A DNA stretch of 64,000 bases from Rhyacophila brunnea (lineage: Eukaryota > Arthropoda > Insecta > Trichoptera > Rhyacophilidae), in NCBI GenBank assembly GCA_022495005.1, contig JAGYXB010001356.1:1-64000 (forward strand). Reading direction: 5' to 3'. Below are positions 1 through 11,061 of this stretch, one piece after another. The first letter of the stretch is position 1; the number at the start of each line of letters is the position of its first letter. The translations under genes were made by a program, and so were the position numbers. The notes beneath the pieces were generated by a model. It was not told the DNA's origin. It made no database searches and saw nothing but the letters and a program-made list of their open reading frames with translations.

Positions 1-310
1 GAAGAGAATGAATCACCATTTAAGATGCTTTGAAAAAATAATAAATAAGAACAAAATTTTAAATGTCGATACCCTAGTTACTTACGGAAATAATTCGAAA
101 GTTCAATGTTTTGAATTAACCATAAGATATGACAGATAAATTTTCTTTGTTTATTATTAAAAAAAATATCCTAAACTTTTCATAAAGTCAAATAACCATA
201 CTTTAGAATAATCATTATTTTTATTTAATACGAGTATGTCAATATTGATTCTTCGTTCAACTGTAGAATTTGGCTCAATCAAAAAAAAATCGGTGTGTGT
301 AGTTATGTAC

Positions 311-541
311 GCGCGTTACTAGTACAGTTCGGTTATGAGGAATACAGCAAAAAACACATTTTGAAAATACCAAATAAAATATACTGGATTATTTGTTAGT
401 TTAGGTTAGGTTAGGTTGGTTTAGGTTTGGTGAGGTTAGGTTAGGTTAGGTTTAATTAGGTTAACCCAACAAATAATCCAATATATCGGCTATTTTCAAA
501 ACGTGTTGCCGCTGTATTCCTCATAACCAAACTGTACCGTT
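311..541. repeat. Foldback MITE with TTAGG-like loop (copy 1)
   Basis: Two arms of about 75 bases are imperfect reverse complements: the left arm around 322-395 and the right around 467-536 both read, outward to inward, a stretch containing GGTTATGAGGAATACAGC and then GGATTATTTGTT. The loop (about 397-470) is a degenerate run of TTAGG/TTAGGTT units, the insect telomere motif. The arms differ by scattered substitutions, so it is an old copy. No clear target duplication was found. It is too short and degenerate to be a telomere. Confidence 0.7.
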
Positions 542-1884
542 ATACTTCTTTGGCGTAACAAAACAAAAACAAAACTTGTGATAACCTAGATTCTTAGACT
601 AGCTCTTAATTATCTAGTTAAATTACATACCCAAGAAAAAGGTCCGCTTATTAGATAATTTCTATACACTTTAACTTAGGTATATTACTAAATTATATAA
701 TTTTATTATTTCAGGTTGTTTTCATTTTTAAAGTTAGAACTGTCAATCTGACGTGTAATTGTTTGTTTATGTAAGGAATTGCAAATGGCTGACAATAATA
801 AATTTGTTGTCTAGGCAATGGAATAATTATTTTACTATCAAACTTGCGTTTGTATACAGCTGACTGATTCGCAGCTAACTTCATACTGTCGGGCACTTTC
901 GTAACGGTGTGCGCGCAGCTCTCAATTTCACTCTCTATCAAATACCCCCTCCAAAATAAATATAACTTGGCATTATTTTTCTGAAAAAAACAGTTATTTT
1001 AATTTACATGAAAATTGGAAGAAATAATACATTGATGGCTGTTCATTCTTCTCATTAGGATTTTTTTTTTTTTTTTTATTCTGATGGTGTTTTGTTTATG
1101 GACGTTTTTATGGTTGATTTTAATACATCATTTTATAATTTAAACACCACTATACCTTATTAATACTCTTATCTTTCTTTACTATATTCCGTAGATAATA
1201 AATAATATAGATACACAACTTGATACTCATTTCGAGATGATTACTTTTTGATTATTCGCTTAAAGAAGGTAAATTTCTATGGGGATATTTGAATATTTTT
1301 TCATCTTTAAAAGGAACATTCATTGGTCTATATAAGTGGATAAATTCCTGAATTAGACAGTTGGAGATGGGTAATAATAAAAAATGCAATTATGTCAATC
1401 ACAGTCAAATTTATTAATAAATAGGTACCGCAGAAGTTTTCAAGATTCATTAAATTAAATTACAGCTAGATACTCAATTAAACCAAACGTTACACAGTGA
1501 ATCTATTTAAATAAAAAAAAATATCCACAAAGTATCTATCTTCAATATTACATCACAGAAAATAATGTACGCTCTTCGGGTCAGACTGTACAAAAAGCAA
1601 TAGGTACGTCAATTCTTAGATGATATAAAACATTTCAAATTAAAATACATTGATTTCAGTACAGGAAACTCAATAACCCGCCAGACTTCCTTTCGCTTAT
1701 TTCAAAGAAAACGAACTCCAAAGAAAATCGAACAAAGTCCATACGAAAAAGTAGAAAAATACGAGAAAGAGAAAAGATCTCCTGCGTGCAATTCGCAAAT
1801 TGTATCCCCCTTTTGTTGAAATGTACTGCTCTTTCGTAACCCTGCATTTATAACGTTCTACAATAAAATTATTTTAAAATAATT
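542..1884. other. AT-rich stretch without a recognisable feature
   Basis: Only short, unsupported open frames are seen (for example 1656-1847 minus and 711-941 minus), with no recognisable domain, no splice pattern and biased AT-rich composition. I see no RNA gene or repeat boundary here. Confidence 0.5.
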
Positions 1885-2400
1885 ACAAGATAAAAACAAC
1901 TCTTTATATACCACGTTTTTAAATTTTGTGTTAAATCATATAAATACAATTGTCAAGTTATTATTTATAATTTATGACAAATAAGGCAATTGTCAACAAA
2001 TCATTTTTTTGCTATTTTGCAACAAACAAACAAATAAAGAATACTGAAATATCATTTTGATTTCCATAGTAACGCACGTATATATTAATAATTTAGTTGC
2101 TAGGACCACCCCCTAGCAACCAATAATTGATAGTGGATTGGATTACGGATTTCTTCCGAAATAACTTTCATACAAAACAGAATTAACTGAAAATGAATTA
2201 ATTCTACTTAAAGATGGCTAAAAGTATTAAAAAAATGCATTGGCATCGTGTTATGATATATTCCAAAAGTTTTAAATGTCTAGCTAGTCGGGAAGTTAGT
2301 TAAAAATCGATTGCAAGATTTGTACTGGATAAACAACCACCGGATAAACAAGAATACGAGCTAAGAAAAACGTGGTAAAAAAATAAACAAATGATTGTAA
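1885..2400 (+). repeat. Dispersed repeat P, plus copy
   Basis: About 500 bases are closely matched by the reverse complement of 6405-6892. Shared landmarks in order are ACAAGATAAAAA, AATACTGAAAT, TTTCCATAGTAACGCACG, AAAACAGAATTAACTGA, GCATTGGCATCGTGTT, CTAGCTAGTCGGGAAGTTAG and ACAACCACCGGATAAACAAG. No long open frame. The family is not recognised; it may be a non-autonomous DNA element. Confidence 0.75.
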
Positions 2401-2627
2401 AAAAAATAGGAAAACCTCATAAACAACAGCTATTAGAATGAAAAAAAATCATATTTTTCCCTATCTGGGTGTGTCCGTTTATCCTTTTTAAGTAATCGAT
2501 CCGTTTGAATTAATTGTAATGTGTAGCTAATTCATCCGAGGTATTTCGAATTACGAAAATGAGAAGTAAATCTTATAATACCTCGTATATATTTTTCTAA
2601 TTAATATAAGGTAGTTGTATTAATAGT

Positions 2628-2752
2628 CCTAGGTCTTGGGTCTGGCAAATACATATTTTGTTTTTCAATATGTGTTTGCAAACAAAGTATTTAGTAAAAA
2701 AAATATATATATAAACCTCCACTCGGCGGAGGGCCATAAATGATCTAGAAGT
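2628..2752 (+). mobile_element. Truncated SINE, family S2
   Basis: The bases from GTCTTGGGTCTGGCAAATAC through the poly-T-rich TTGTTTTTCAAT block to AACCTCCACTC...GGCGGAGGGCCATAAATGATC match the middle and 3' part of the SINE at 18910-19150. The 5' tRNA-like head (A box) is missing, so it is a 5'-truncated, diverged copy. Confidence 0.55.
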
Positions 2753-3190
2753 TGTATAAATCACATTAAAATATCACAGTTTGCGTAGTTATTAGATTTA
2801 ATTCACACTACTCAGAAACAAATCGATCTTAAATATTAACAGCACTCATCCGGCTAGTGAAGGATACGTTAGAAGAGTTTTTCGACCTCAACACCGAAGA
2901 TAACAATACTTAAAATAAATATAATAAATGATAAAAACGCTTCATTTTGTATTAAAAACTAATAAATTTGAAAAAAACTTTTTGTCTATTACTTTAGCTA
3001 GTAAATTAATATATTATGGTTTTCACAGAAAAAATCCCATAGTCACATTTCTGAAATCTAGCCAAATTCCTTAGGAAATAAACAACCGTATCTCTCGATC
3101 TCTTAGATAGTTACCAGGGACGCACTTATCAATCACTGGCAAAGATAAATTCTATAAGGTAATAAATAATATATACGATGAAAATAATTC
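2753..3190. other. No recognisable feature
   Basis: AT-rich sequence with no open frame of note, no tRNA-like boxes and no inverted ends that I could pair. Confidence 0.45.
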
Positions 3191-3194
3191 AATA

Positions 3195-3400
3195 AACCAT
3201 TTCTTTTATTGCACGAATAATTCACAAGATTTTGAGAATGTAACATGTCATATTCTATTGAATACGCATAACTTGAAAACACCTCAGATATACCCACTAG
3301 AAAAAATCCTATTTAAAATAAAATACGATGCTCGACGGGATTTGGCAATGGTATCGTGCCAACTGTGAATTATTAACCAATTATGCTACGAGCCTCCTAT
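3195..3400 (-). mobile_element. tRNA-related SINE, family S1
   Basis: Read on the minus strand, the head has TAGCATAATTGGTTAA, resembling a Pol III A box, a diverged B-box region, then a tail containing ATTTTTTCTAGTGGGTAT, GTTTTCAAGTTATGCGTATT and ATCTTGTGAATTATTCGTG. The tail is shared with copies at 4735-4860, 6985-7145 and 17930-18095. The end is the conserved CTTGTGAATTATTCGT(T/G)(C/G)AATAA motif. No coding capacity, as expected for a SINE. Confidence 0.6.
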
Positions 3401-3921
3401 CTAATTACGACATTTTAAACTAGTAGATCCTACATGAAATGATTATCAAATCGCGTTATTATTGACAATCGGTTTCTGTGTATTAAATCAAGGAATATTA
3501 ATTACCTTAAGAGCGTACTTCAGTGAAACGACAAATAATTTTCAACAATAGGTGCGACGAAATTCCTCACTGGTCACCGATCGGAGACCGACAGTCGAGG
3601 TGTCTGCACGTCAATTTGTTTTGTCATGGCGTCGGATGAAAATATTCTTAATTCGTGTAAAGATGACTAAAAACTTTGCGTATATATTTAAAAAAGAAAA
3701 CATGTCAATGAATATACTATTATTATTAGTAATATAACAATAAACATAACATTAAATGATTTTTATGACAAATTATATTTCATTCGGCACGCGTCATTTG
3801 CACAATCCGCGCATCGCCTAGCCACGATCTTTTTAGACCTTGCTTTTCCCTCCACCACCCGCCACGTCTCCACACCCATTATGCAGGCGTATACCGTGGC
3901 GTAAAGAACGATAGGCGCTGT

Positions 3922-4608
3922 TCAAATTTGTGCCGAAAGTGTCCCAGGAGCATCTTCCCAAGACCTTGGTTGGCGTGCACTAGAGTGTGCGTGATCCCTA
4001 CTTCCATATAATGTATTACGGTCAATTCTCGATGAGAAAAGACCTTCTCGCTCGCCGTATAATGCCGCAAACTTTTTAAAAGCTGAGAAATTTTCCCTCG
4101 TAGATACCAAGTCGCAATGGCCAACCGGTTCAACTGAGGGTCGGACTGACTTGAGAAGCTCTTCCCTTTCAACCGACATATGGGGACACTCCCAGAGGAT
4201 TTGATCGGCATCCTGCAATTCGCCACATAAGCAAGTTGGAGATTCTATTAGGCCAAGCTGACAGAGCTTGGAGGCAAAACCACCGTGTCCGGTTAAGAAC
4301 TGAGAAGTCCAATGGTCTGGAGTCAATCTGGTTATCTCCATGCGCCATTTTATATTAGGAAAAAACAAATGCGTTTGTCTGCCCTTGGAAGAAGTGGTCC
4401 ATCGCCCCTGCCACGCACGCAACGCCGTGTCATAGACCAGGTCGCGTACAATAAGTTTTCGAGCGCACCGCCTCATGGATCCAAGTCCTAAAGGCGGCGA
4501 TATAAAGATACCGCCAACCTCCGCCCCCAGACCCCTGAGCAAGGCGGTCGTGGCACCACGGATTTGAATGTTCAGGTCTAACGGAAGCACTCCAGCAAGG
4601 ACAGGCAA
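3922..4608 (-). pseudogene. R1-like LINE ORF2 C-terminus (RNase H-distal region)
   Basis: A 228-codon open frame has the hallmarks of the end of ORF2 in R1-group non-LTR retrotransposons: WQGRW, an S-KGRQT--FFPNIKWR block, the SQFLTGHGGF motif, and a Cys-rich tail with CLCGE...DADQILWECP (zinc-knuckle-like CxC...H/C pattern). The reverse transcriptase and endonuclease are absent, so the copy is 5'-truncated near 4690. A second minus frame (3879-4226) overlaps in another phase and may mark a frameshift near the end. 3' non-coding sequence probably continues to about 3780. Related fragments sit at 60363-60930 and 63271-63558. The clade call is from motif memory; R1 versus another RNase H-bearing LINE group is not settled. 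Confidence 0.75.
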
Positions 4609-4734
4609 TGCGTCGGTAGAAGTCGTCTTTTTAGACCATGCTTCAACTGAAGTATAGCTTCAATTACTAACCGACGCCCGGTTCTCGCGAAATATTTTAG
4701 TAATAACGTCTACTTGGACTTGCTAACAATTTTT

Positions 4735-4860
4735 AATAGACAATTTCTTTTATTCAACGAATAATTCACAAGATTTTGAGAATGTAAAATTCCATAGGTA
4801 TATTGAACATACATAAATTGTCTTGAAAATTCTTCATATATATAAAATAATTCAATATTA
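4735..4860 (-). mobile_element. SINE tail fragment, family S1
   Basis: Minus-strand match to the 3' half of the SINE at 3195-3400, including ATCTTGTGAATTATTCGTTG at its end and the ATGTATGTTCAATA segment also seen at 6985-7145 and 17930-18095. The head is missing. It lies directly upstream of the truncated LINE. Confidence 0.55.
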
Positions 4861-5040
4861 TTTCACAAATAATAATATTATAACCTTGTTGAACTAATGA
4901 ATCGCTCTCTCTGTCTCGTTCATTTGCAGCAATCAGTGCTCGCACTTTTATGGATAAATCTCATTATGATGCAATTCGTTCATTCGGTCTGCTTGTTCCG
5001 CTCTGTGATTCGTTATTCAGGTCTACATGATTCTCTAATT

Positions 5041-6001
5041 CAGTGCTCCGCAACCGGTGTGCCGTGAGACGATGCTAGGTGTGCCGCGGTGCAATAGCCA
5101 AATTTGCGTACATGGCTGGTAATATATTTGAGCACCTGCATGAACTTAATAAAACAATGCAAGGTCAGAATGAAAATATATTGACGTGCTCTGATAAATT
5201 AGCAGAATTCAAAAATAAACTCTAACTTTGGCAGAAAGAAGGATCTCTACAAATGTTTCAAAGGAACTACCAGACCATCATTTAAAACAAGCAATCAATT
5301 TTGGATCCGTCTCAAAAACATTTAACTTTGCTGCAAAAGATATTTCATCAGTACCTACTTTCATACAGTCAATGCGACTGAATACGAAACCCTTTTACAA
5401 CCAATGCCGAAAATTCTATAGAAGCACTTTTCCTATAAATTAGAGAGGAATTTGTTGAATTGATGAACGACGGGACGCTAAAACTGAACTTCGCCGATGT
5501 TCCATTGGCTATTTTCTGGATTTCGGTTAATAAAAAATGTCCTCGGATATTCTACAGGGCTATCGCAGATCAGCTCCTATTTTCGAGTCAAAAAAAGTCA
5601 CCTGCGGCTCTATTTTACTACGTTAGTATTAATATATTAAAACATCTTATTGTAGGATATAATTTATTATTATTGTGTCAATACTCGACTAATAATTATT
5701 CCTAACCCGACAACTAACCATAATTATAATAATATAACCATGCGAAAAATCGCTAAACATAAAATCAAGAAGTACCATTAATTTTACTTCTAACACTATT
5801 TGAAAAACGCTATTTCAGAGTATCACGCTGTCTTTAACCTTAGCGACAGGTAGGGGGGCCAGCCAAAGATCTTGGTCTGGGGTCCCCCTTCAGGATGTGG
5901 GGTCCATGTTTTGGTGTATAAATTGTTTTACGTGTGGTGTGCCGCGGTATTCTGGGAAGACCTTTGGTGTGCCGTGGGTAGGAAAAGGTTGCGGAGCACT
6001 G
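5041..6001. mobile_element. hAT-type transposon remnant, copy 1
   Basis: Terminal inverted repeats CAGTGCTCCGCAACC / GGTTGCGGAGCACTG are flanked by a perfect 8-bp duplication CTCTAATT (5033-5040 and 6002-6009), the hAT signature. Inside are broken pieces of a hAT transposase: the same segment as in the 40849 copy (GNIFEHLHELNKTMQ, NENILTC) followed, after deletion, by a C-terminal segment in the 5460-5705 frame (NDGTLKLNFADVPLAIFWIS), which resembles the region before the hAT dimerisation domain. Frames are interrupted and most of the catalytic domain is missing, so it is non-autonomous. Which hAT lineage (ZBED-like) is inference. Confidence 0.9.
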
Positions 6002-6213
6002 CTCTAATTCACTGTTTGGAGTGCACCTAGTCATATTTTAAAATTTCCGGCATGTATCAAGTACCTACTATAATAATGGAATAAAGCAGGGGTTTTTTTT
6101 AGAACGTAAGTACCTAGTGATTTTACAAAAAATATGGAATCAGTGTTAACTAAATCAATGTTTGTTTTTACTAATAATTATTATTATTTAAATACGGCTC
6201 TTAGTGATCGGCC

Positions 6214-6374
6214 TTAGTGATTTGGCGGGCGCGGCGCGGCAGCGTCTTGCGAAACCAAACGTATAACCGTGTGTATTATGTCCCAAAAAAGACTCTGTCT
6301 ACGAACATTTTACACACGGTTATACGTTTGAGTATCTCAAGACGCCGCCGCGCCGCCCCCGCGCGACCACTACG
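6214..6374. repeat. GC-rich foldback MITE
   Basis: Left arm around 6214-6281 and right arm around 6305-6374 are reverse complements with a few differences. Both contain CGTATAACCGTGTGTA and a GC-rich outer part (GGCGCGGC-rich). The spacer is only about 25 bases. It stands out as a GC island in AT-rich DNA. TTAGTGAT occurs twice at the left border (6201 and 6214 region), but a target duplication is not proven. Confidence 0.7.
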
Positions 6375-6404
6375 TTCTTGCACTTAGTTTTAAGGTCGGT
6401 AACC

Positions 6405-6892
6405 TTAATTTTTTGTTTGATATTTTACAACGTTTTTATTAGCTCGTATTCTTATTTGTCCGGTGGTTGTTTGTCCACTATAAATCTTGCAATCGATTTT
6501 TAGCTTTTAACTAACTTCCCGACTAGCTAGACATTTGAAACTTTTAGAATATATCAGAACACGATGCCAATGCATTCTTTTAATACTTTTAGCCATCTTT
6601 AAGCAGAATTGAATTCATTGTCAGTTAATTCTGTTTTGTATGGAAAGTTGTTTCAGAAAAATCCGTAAAAAGTAAAAGACCATTATTGGTAGCTAAGGGG
6701 GATGGTTAATATATCCGTGCGTTACTATGGAAATCAAAATTAAATGCCAAAACGACATTTCAGTATTCTATATTTGTTTGTTTGTTTGTTTTTTATTTAC
6801 TTGATATCAAGTACAAGTTTGAGCATATTGAGCATAATAATTCAACAAACAATTTAAAAACGTTAAGTATAAAAAGTTATTTTTATCTTGTA
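6405..6892 (-). repeat. Dispersed repeat P, minus copy
   Basis: Reverse-complement partner of 1885-2400, with the same landmark order. Its inner edge adjoins the GC-rich foldback. The (TTTG)n run at 6770-6793 is a small expansion relative to the other copy. Confidence 0.75.
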
Positions 6893-6984
6893 TTTATTTC
6901 TTGATTCTAATTCTGTGATAATTTTTTCATCGTATATGTGGCTGTCATCGGAATCCTGTAACCCAGATCTCAATAATAATATTA

Positions 6985-7145
6985 TTGAACATACATAATT
7001 ATGAAAACACTTCTGACCTATAATAACCAATAGAAAAAATCTTTTTGCAAAAAGTAAGACACTCCGCAGGAGTTGAACCTGCATCTCTCGGGTATCGCGC
7101 CCATGCACATAGATCACTATGCTAAAGGCGTCATACTTAATTGCG
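6985..7145 (-). mobile_element. tRNA-derived SINE, family S1
   Basis: On the minus strand, TTTAGCATAGTGAT resembles the A box and GGTTCAACTCC is a good B box, spaced as in a tRNA (GATGCAGGTTCAACTCCTGC closes a T-arm-like stem). Downstream come TTTTTTCTATTGGTTATTA and ATGTATGTTCAATA, shared with the other S1 copies. The cloverleaf acceptor stem does not close, so this is a SINE head rather than a functional tRNA. Confidence 0.65.
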
Positions 7146-8923
7146 ACAAATCTTCTCCATTCACACAATTAAGTTGGATCGAGTCCACAATAGATTTCTT
7201 AGATTTCTCTACTTAAGAACATACGGGTTCTTTCCTTAAGATAATTATATTAAAATGAATTTCCCGACTTGTTTTCTTCTGGGTATGCTATCAATGCAAT
7301 CCCTGTCTACCCGAAGAGTGATTGTTCTTTAAAGCATTTCTTTTTACTTCTTCGTGGGTTCATTTACAATCCATATATACTGGCAAATATTAATTTCCAT
7401 GTTACCACCAATATCACTCGTAGCTCTACGGTCTTCAAGATACCTCGTCGCAGGACAGAATAATATGTTGTTTCATTATGCTGTGTATCGTGCAATTAAC
7501 TTATTTGATGGCACTATAATGGTTGATTTATTTTTTATTAACTATATAATGTTTGTGGACGTGTTAAATAGGTTAAATTTATAATTGTATATATTATATT
7601 ATCATGTTTCTTTAATGTTTACATTTACACAAGCTGTACTTTCTACTTTCTTGTTATATTAAGTTGTTCATACATAAATAAAAAAAAATATTTTGTTTTC
7701 GAATGTCTCTTTTAAACTGATTTTAGGGTTTTTACATGTTTTTTTTAAATTTCCCGATATCTCGAGAATTCTTTTCTGGAAATCCCGGATCTCGAGAATT
7801 CAAAACTACATCATTTCGGGAAATCCCGAATGTCTAGATTGTGATTTTCTCGGGAAATACCCAATTCTAGCCACACTCACAACGGGTGCCGCCGTCTTTA
7901 TTGCGATACCGCATATGACGTGTTCTCCGAATCTCCGATTGTATAAAGTAATAATTGTAACTTGTTTAATTAATAAGTTTGAACACAACCTTCATCAATC
8001 TTTGCTTTCAATCTAACCTTCTGATACCCTTCTAATTCACATACATAGCCAAACCACCAGTCGACCACGTCATACCAGAATCCAGACTTTCAATAAGCTA
8101 GAATCGAGTTTACTTCAAGAATAGGCGAGCCAGGTTGAAATTCTCTTGAGCACTTCTCACATTTAGCGGAGCCAGGACTAACATCACTTCTGAAATGAGA
8201 GGAAGCTAGGTCCGTTCTATTATTTCCTGGTTACTCATTAAGTTATACCCCGGAAATTTGTACGTATGCAGTTTGCCATATCACACTCCACACTTCACCA
8301 TGAATTGTTGTATTGGAAATATATGGTTGTATATTAAAGACTAGTGAATCCATAGATGTTATAAATATAGAGATAGGCAATGCACCGGGTTACTCATGCA
8401 ACCAAATGAAGCATATCGACGACAGCCGACAACTTACGAGAAAAAGCGACGCAATAAAAAAATGCAGGGCATCACTGAGGATTTACGTTGGCCCCTTGAC
8501 CGTAGTACCTTACGTAGTTACTACGTACTCATATAATATAATAATGTCCATTGAAGGAAGGTTTAAAATAACAAAACTGTTAGGATTTTAGTATAATTAT
8601 ATTTGAAAGTTGGGAATTTATGAAAAGATAGGTAGGATATTTAGGTACTTACTCTATATGTCTTTCAAAAGTAATACAAGTAATAAAGTAATAATAATAA
8701 TAGCAATAAAGTAATTAAAGTAAATAAAATTATAAAATGATAATATATGTCATATTATATTAATCAAAAATAAAGTTTACATAAAGATATAGAAAACACA
8801 TTAATTCTTGCAAATATCCCATCACTGTAATTAATTCAGCCTTAATTAAGTTTAACTTACATATTTGTAATTAGTTCGGGTTTAATTAAGTTATACTACA
8901 ATATTATATACTTACAATATATA
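7146..8923. other. Mostly unassigned; degenerate CCCGRGATTT repeats at 7733-7880
   Basis: At 7733-7880 several short inverted and direct copies of a CCCGATATCTCGAGAATTC-like motif and TTTCGGGAAATCCCGAAT suggest the decayed end of a DNA transposon. Open frames at 7269-7463, 7693-8016 and 8313-8591 (92 codons) show no domain I recognise and have AT-rich chance-like composition. No other feature seen. Confidence 0.4.
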
Positions 8924-10922
8924 TCTAATATATAAAAATTAATATTTGTGTGTTTGTTTGTTCGTATTTAATGCGCAGCCATACCGTTCATCCGATTGCG
9001 ATAAAACTTTGTAAACTTATTGCTTGCACTTGCGGGAAGAGTATAGGCTATACTAATATATAAAAATGAATGTCTGTCTGTCTGTATGTCTGTGTGTCTG
9101 TCCCTTATGCGTTCCTATACCATTCATCCGATTGCAATGAAATTTTGGTAAGTGGTTGTATGCACACCCATGAAGGTTTCTGAATTAGAAAAATCATCAT
9201 CCTCTTCTTCTTCTTCATTCTATCGTCTTTTATTCGTATGGTCCCTATACCATTCATCCGATTGCAATGAAACCTTCGTCAGTTGTTGTGGTAACACTCG
9301 CAATGGTTTTTGAATTAATACAACCATCTTCTTCTTCTTCTTCTATTCTATATTCTTCTATTCGTATGCGTTCCTATTCCATTCATCCGATTGCAATAAA
9401 ATTTTCGTCAGTAATTGTGCCAACACCCGCGAAGGTTTCTGAATTAGCACAACCATCTTCTTCTTCTTCTTCTTCTTCTTCTTCTTCATTTTATCTTCTT
9501 TTATTTGTATGGTCCCTATACCATTCATCCGATTGCGATGAAACCTTCGTCAGTTGTTGTGGTAGCACCCGCAATGGTTTTTGAATTAGTACAACTATCT
9601 TCTTCTTCTTCTATTCTATATTCTTCTATTCGTATTCGTTTCTATTCTATTCATCCGATTGCAATAAAATTTTCATCAGTAATTGTGCCAACACCCGCGA
9701 AGGTTTCTGAATTAGTACAACCATCTTCTTCTTCTATTCTATCTTCTATTCGTATGCGTTCCTATACCATTCATCCGATTGCAATGAAATTTCGATCAAC
9801 TGTTGTGCTCACGCCGCAAAGGTCTCTGAATTGTTACAACTATTTTCTTTTTTCTTCTATTCTATCTTCTTCTATTTGTATGCGTTCTTATACCATTCAT
9901 CCGATTGCGATGAAATTTTGACCAGTTGTTGTGAGCACGCCCGCAAAGAGTTTTGAATTGATACAACCATTTTCTTCTTCTTTTTCTTCTATTCTATCTT
10001 CTTCTATTCGTATGAGTTCTTATACCATTCATCCAATTGCGATGAAATTTTGACCAGTTGTTGTGCGCAAGCCCGAGAAGGTTTCTAAATTAGTACAAAC
10101 ATCTTCTTCTTCTTCTATTCATATGCGTTCCTATACCATTCATCCGATTGCAATGAAACTTTGGTGAGTTGTTGTGCGCACGCCTGCGAAGGTTTCTGAA
10201 TTAGTACAACCATCATCTTATTCTTCTATTCGAATGCGTTCTTATGCCATTCATCCGATTGTGATGAAATTTTGACCAGTTGTTGTGCGCACGCCCGCAA
10301 AGGTTTCTGAATTAGTACAACCATCTTTTCTTCTTCTATTTGTATGCGTTCTTATGTCATTCATCCGATTATGATGAAATTTTGACCAGTTGTTGTGCGC
10401 ACGCCCGCGAAGGTTTCTAAATTATTACAACCATCTTCTTCTTCTTCTATTCGCATGTTCCTATACCATTCCTCCGATTGCAATGAAACTTTGGTAAGCT
10501 GTCGTGCGCATGCCCACGAAGATTTCTGAATTAGAAAATCATCTTCTTCTTCTATTCGTATGCGTTCCTATACCATTCATCCGATTGCGATGAAACTTTT
10601 GTCAGTTGTGTGCGCACACCTGCGAAGGTTTCTAAATTATTATTATATAACATACAAAGTTTGTTGTTTGTTTGTTCCATCCAATTTTGATTTTTTTTAC
10701 TACATATTAATAACATTATTAACGTTTTCATATTTTGGATTTGATTTTAATTTAGTGTTCTTTTGTTTGACCTTTACTCCTATTAGAATTATTTTCATAT
10801 TGCCATATTGTATTACACAGATATTTTAATATTAAAAAATAATTTCCTCTTATTATTTTTCAAATATCTAAGATAAATATAACCACGAAGCGACCCTGTG
10901 CGAAGCCGGGTACTTCAGCTAG
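8924..10922 (+). mobile_element. Helitron-like element carrying a minisatellite
   Basis: The left end begins TCTAATATATAAAA after an A, and the right end is a hairpin (GAAGCGACCC ... GGGTACTTC) followed within a few bases by CTAG and then T. This is the Helitron pattern: 5' TC, 3' hairpin plus CTRR, A-T insertion, no target duplication, no TIRs. A second 5'-end-like start (CTATACTAATATATAAAA) lies at about 9048, so the left part may be two nested ends. The 3' end recurs at 47206 with a different downstream flank, fixing the boundary. No Rep/helicase coding is present, so it is non-autonomous. Confidence 0.6.
9110..10640 (+). repeat. Minisatellite, ~105-140-bp unit, about 13 copies
   Basis: Each unit carries CATTCATCCGATTGC(A/G)ATGAAA, then a GTTGTG(C/G)GCACGCCCGC-like block, AAGGTTTCTGAATTAGTACAA and a variable (TTC)n / CTTCTATTC tract ending TATGCGTTCCTATACC. 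The TTC tract changes length between units, so period and frame vary. A more diverged unit lies near 8988. Long open frames here (9267-9584, 9505-9921) are by-products of the repeat. Confidence 0.9.
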
Positions 10923-11061
10923 TAATATATAAAAAACTTTCCAAAATTTCTGTTATGATAAATATTAAGAGAATTAATAAGAAATTTTTGAATTAATAAC
11001 AACTAATCATTTAAAAATAAGAAACAAAGATCACATTATCATATATCACAAAACGTTTACC

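Noticed and set aside
397..470. A true telomere or subtelomere
   Set aside because: The tract is short, degenerate, internal and enclosed by inverted arms; sequence on both sides continues with ordinary interspersed repeats.
7040..7140. A functional tRNA gene on the minus strand
   Set aside because: A and B boxes are present, but the acceptor and anticodon stems do not close and the downstream tail is shared with other SINE copies.
9267..9921. Two long overlapping plus-strand frames with Ser-rich repeats
   Set aside because: They follow the minisatellite unit and its (TTC)n tracts; the frame changes with tract length and no start, domain or splice context supports a gene.
8980..10640. CRISPR-like look of regularly spaced repeats
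   Set aside because: Unit-to-unit similarity extends over the whole ~120 bases, with no unique spacers, and the context is a eukaryotic genome.
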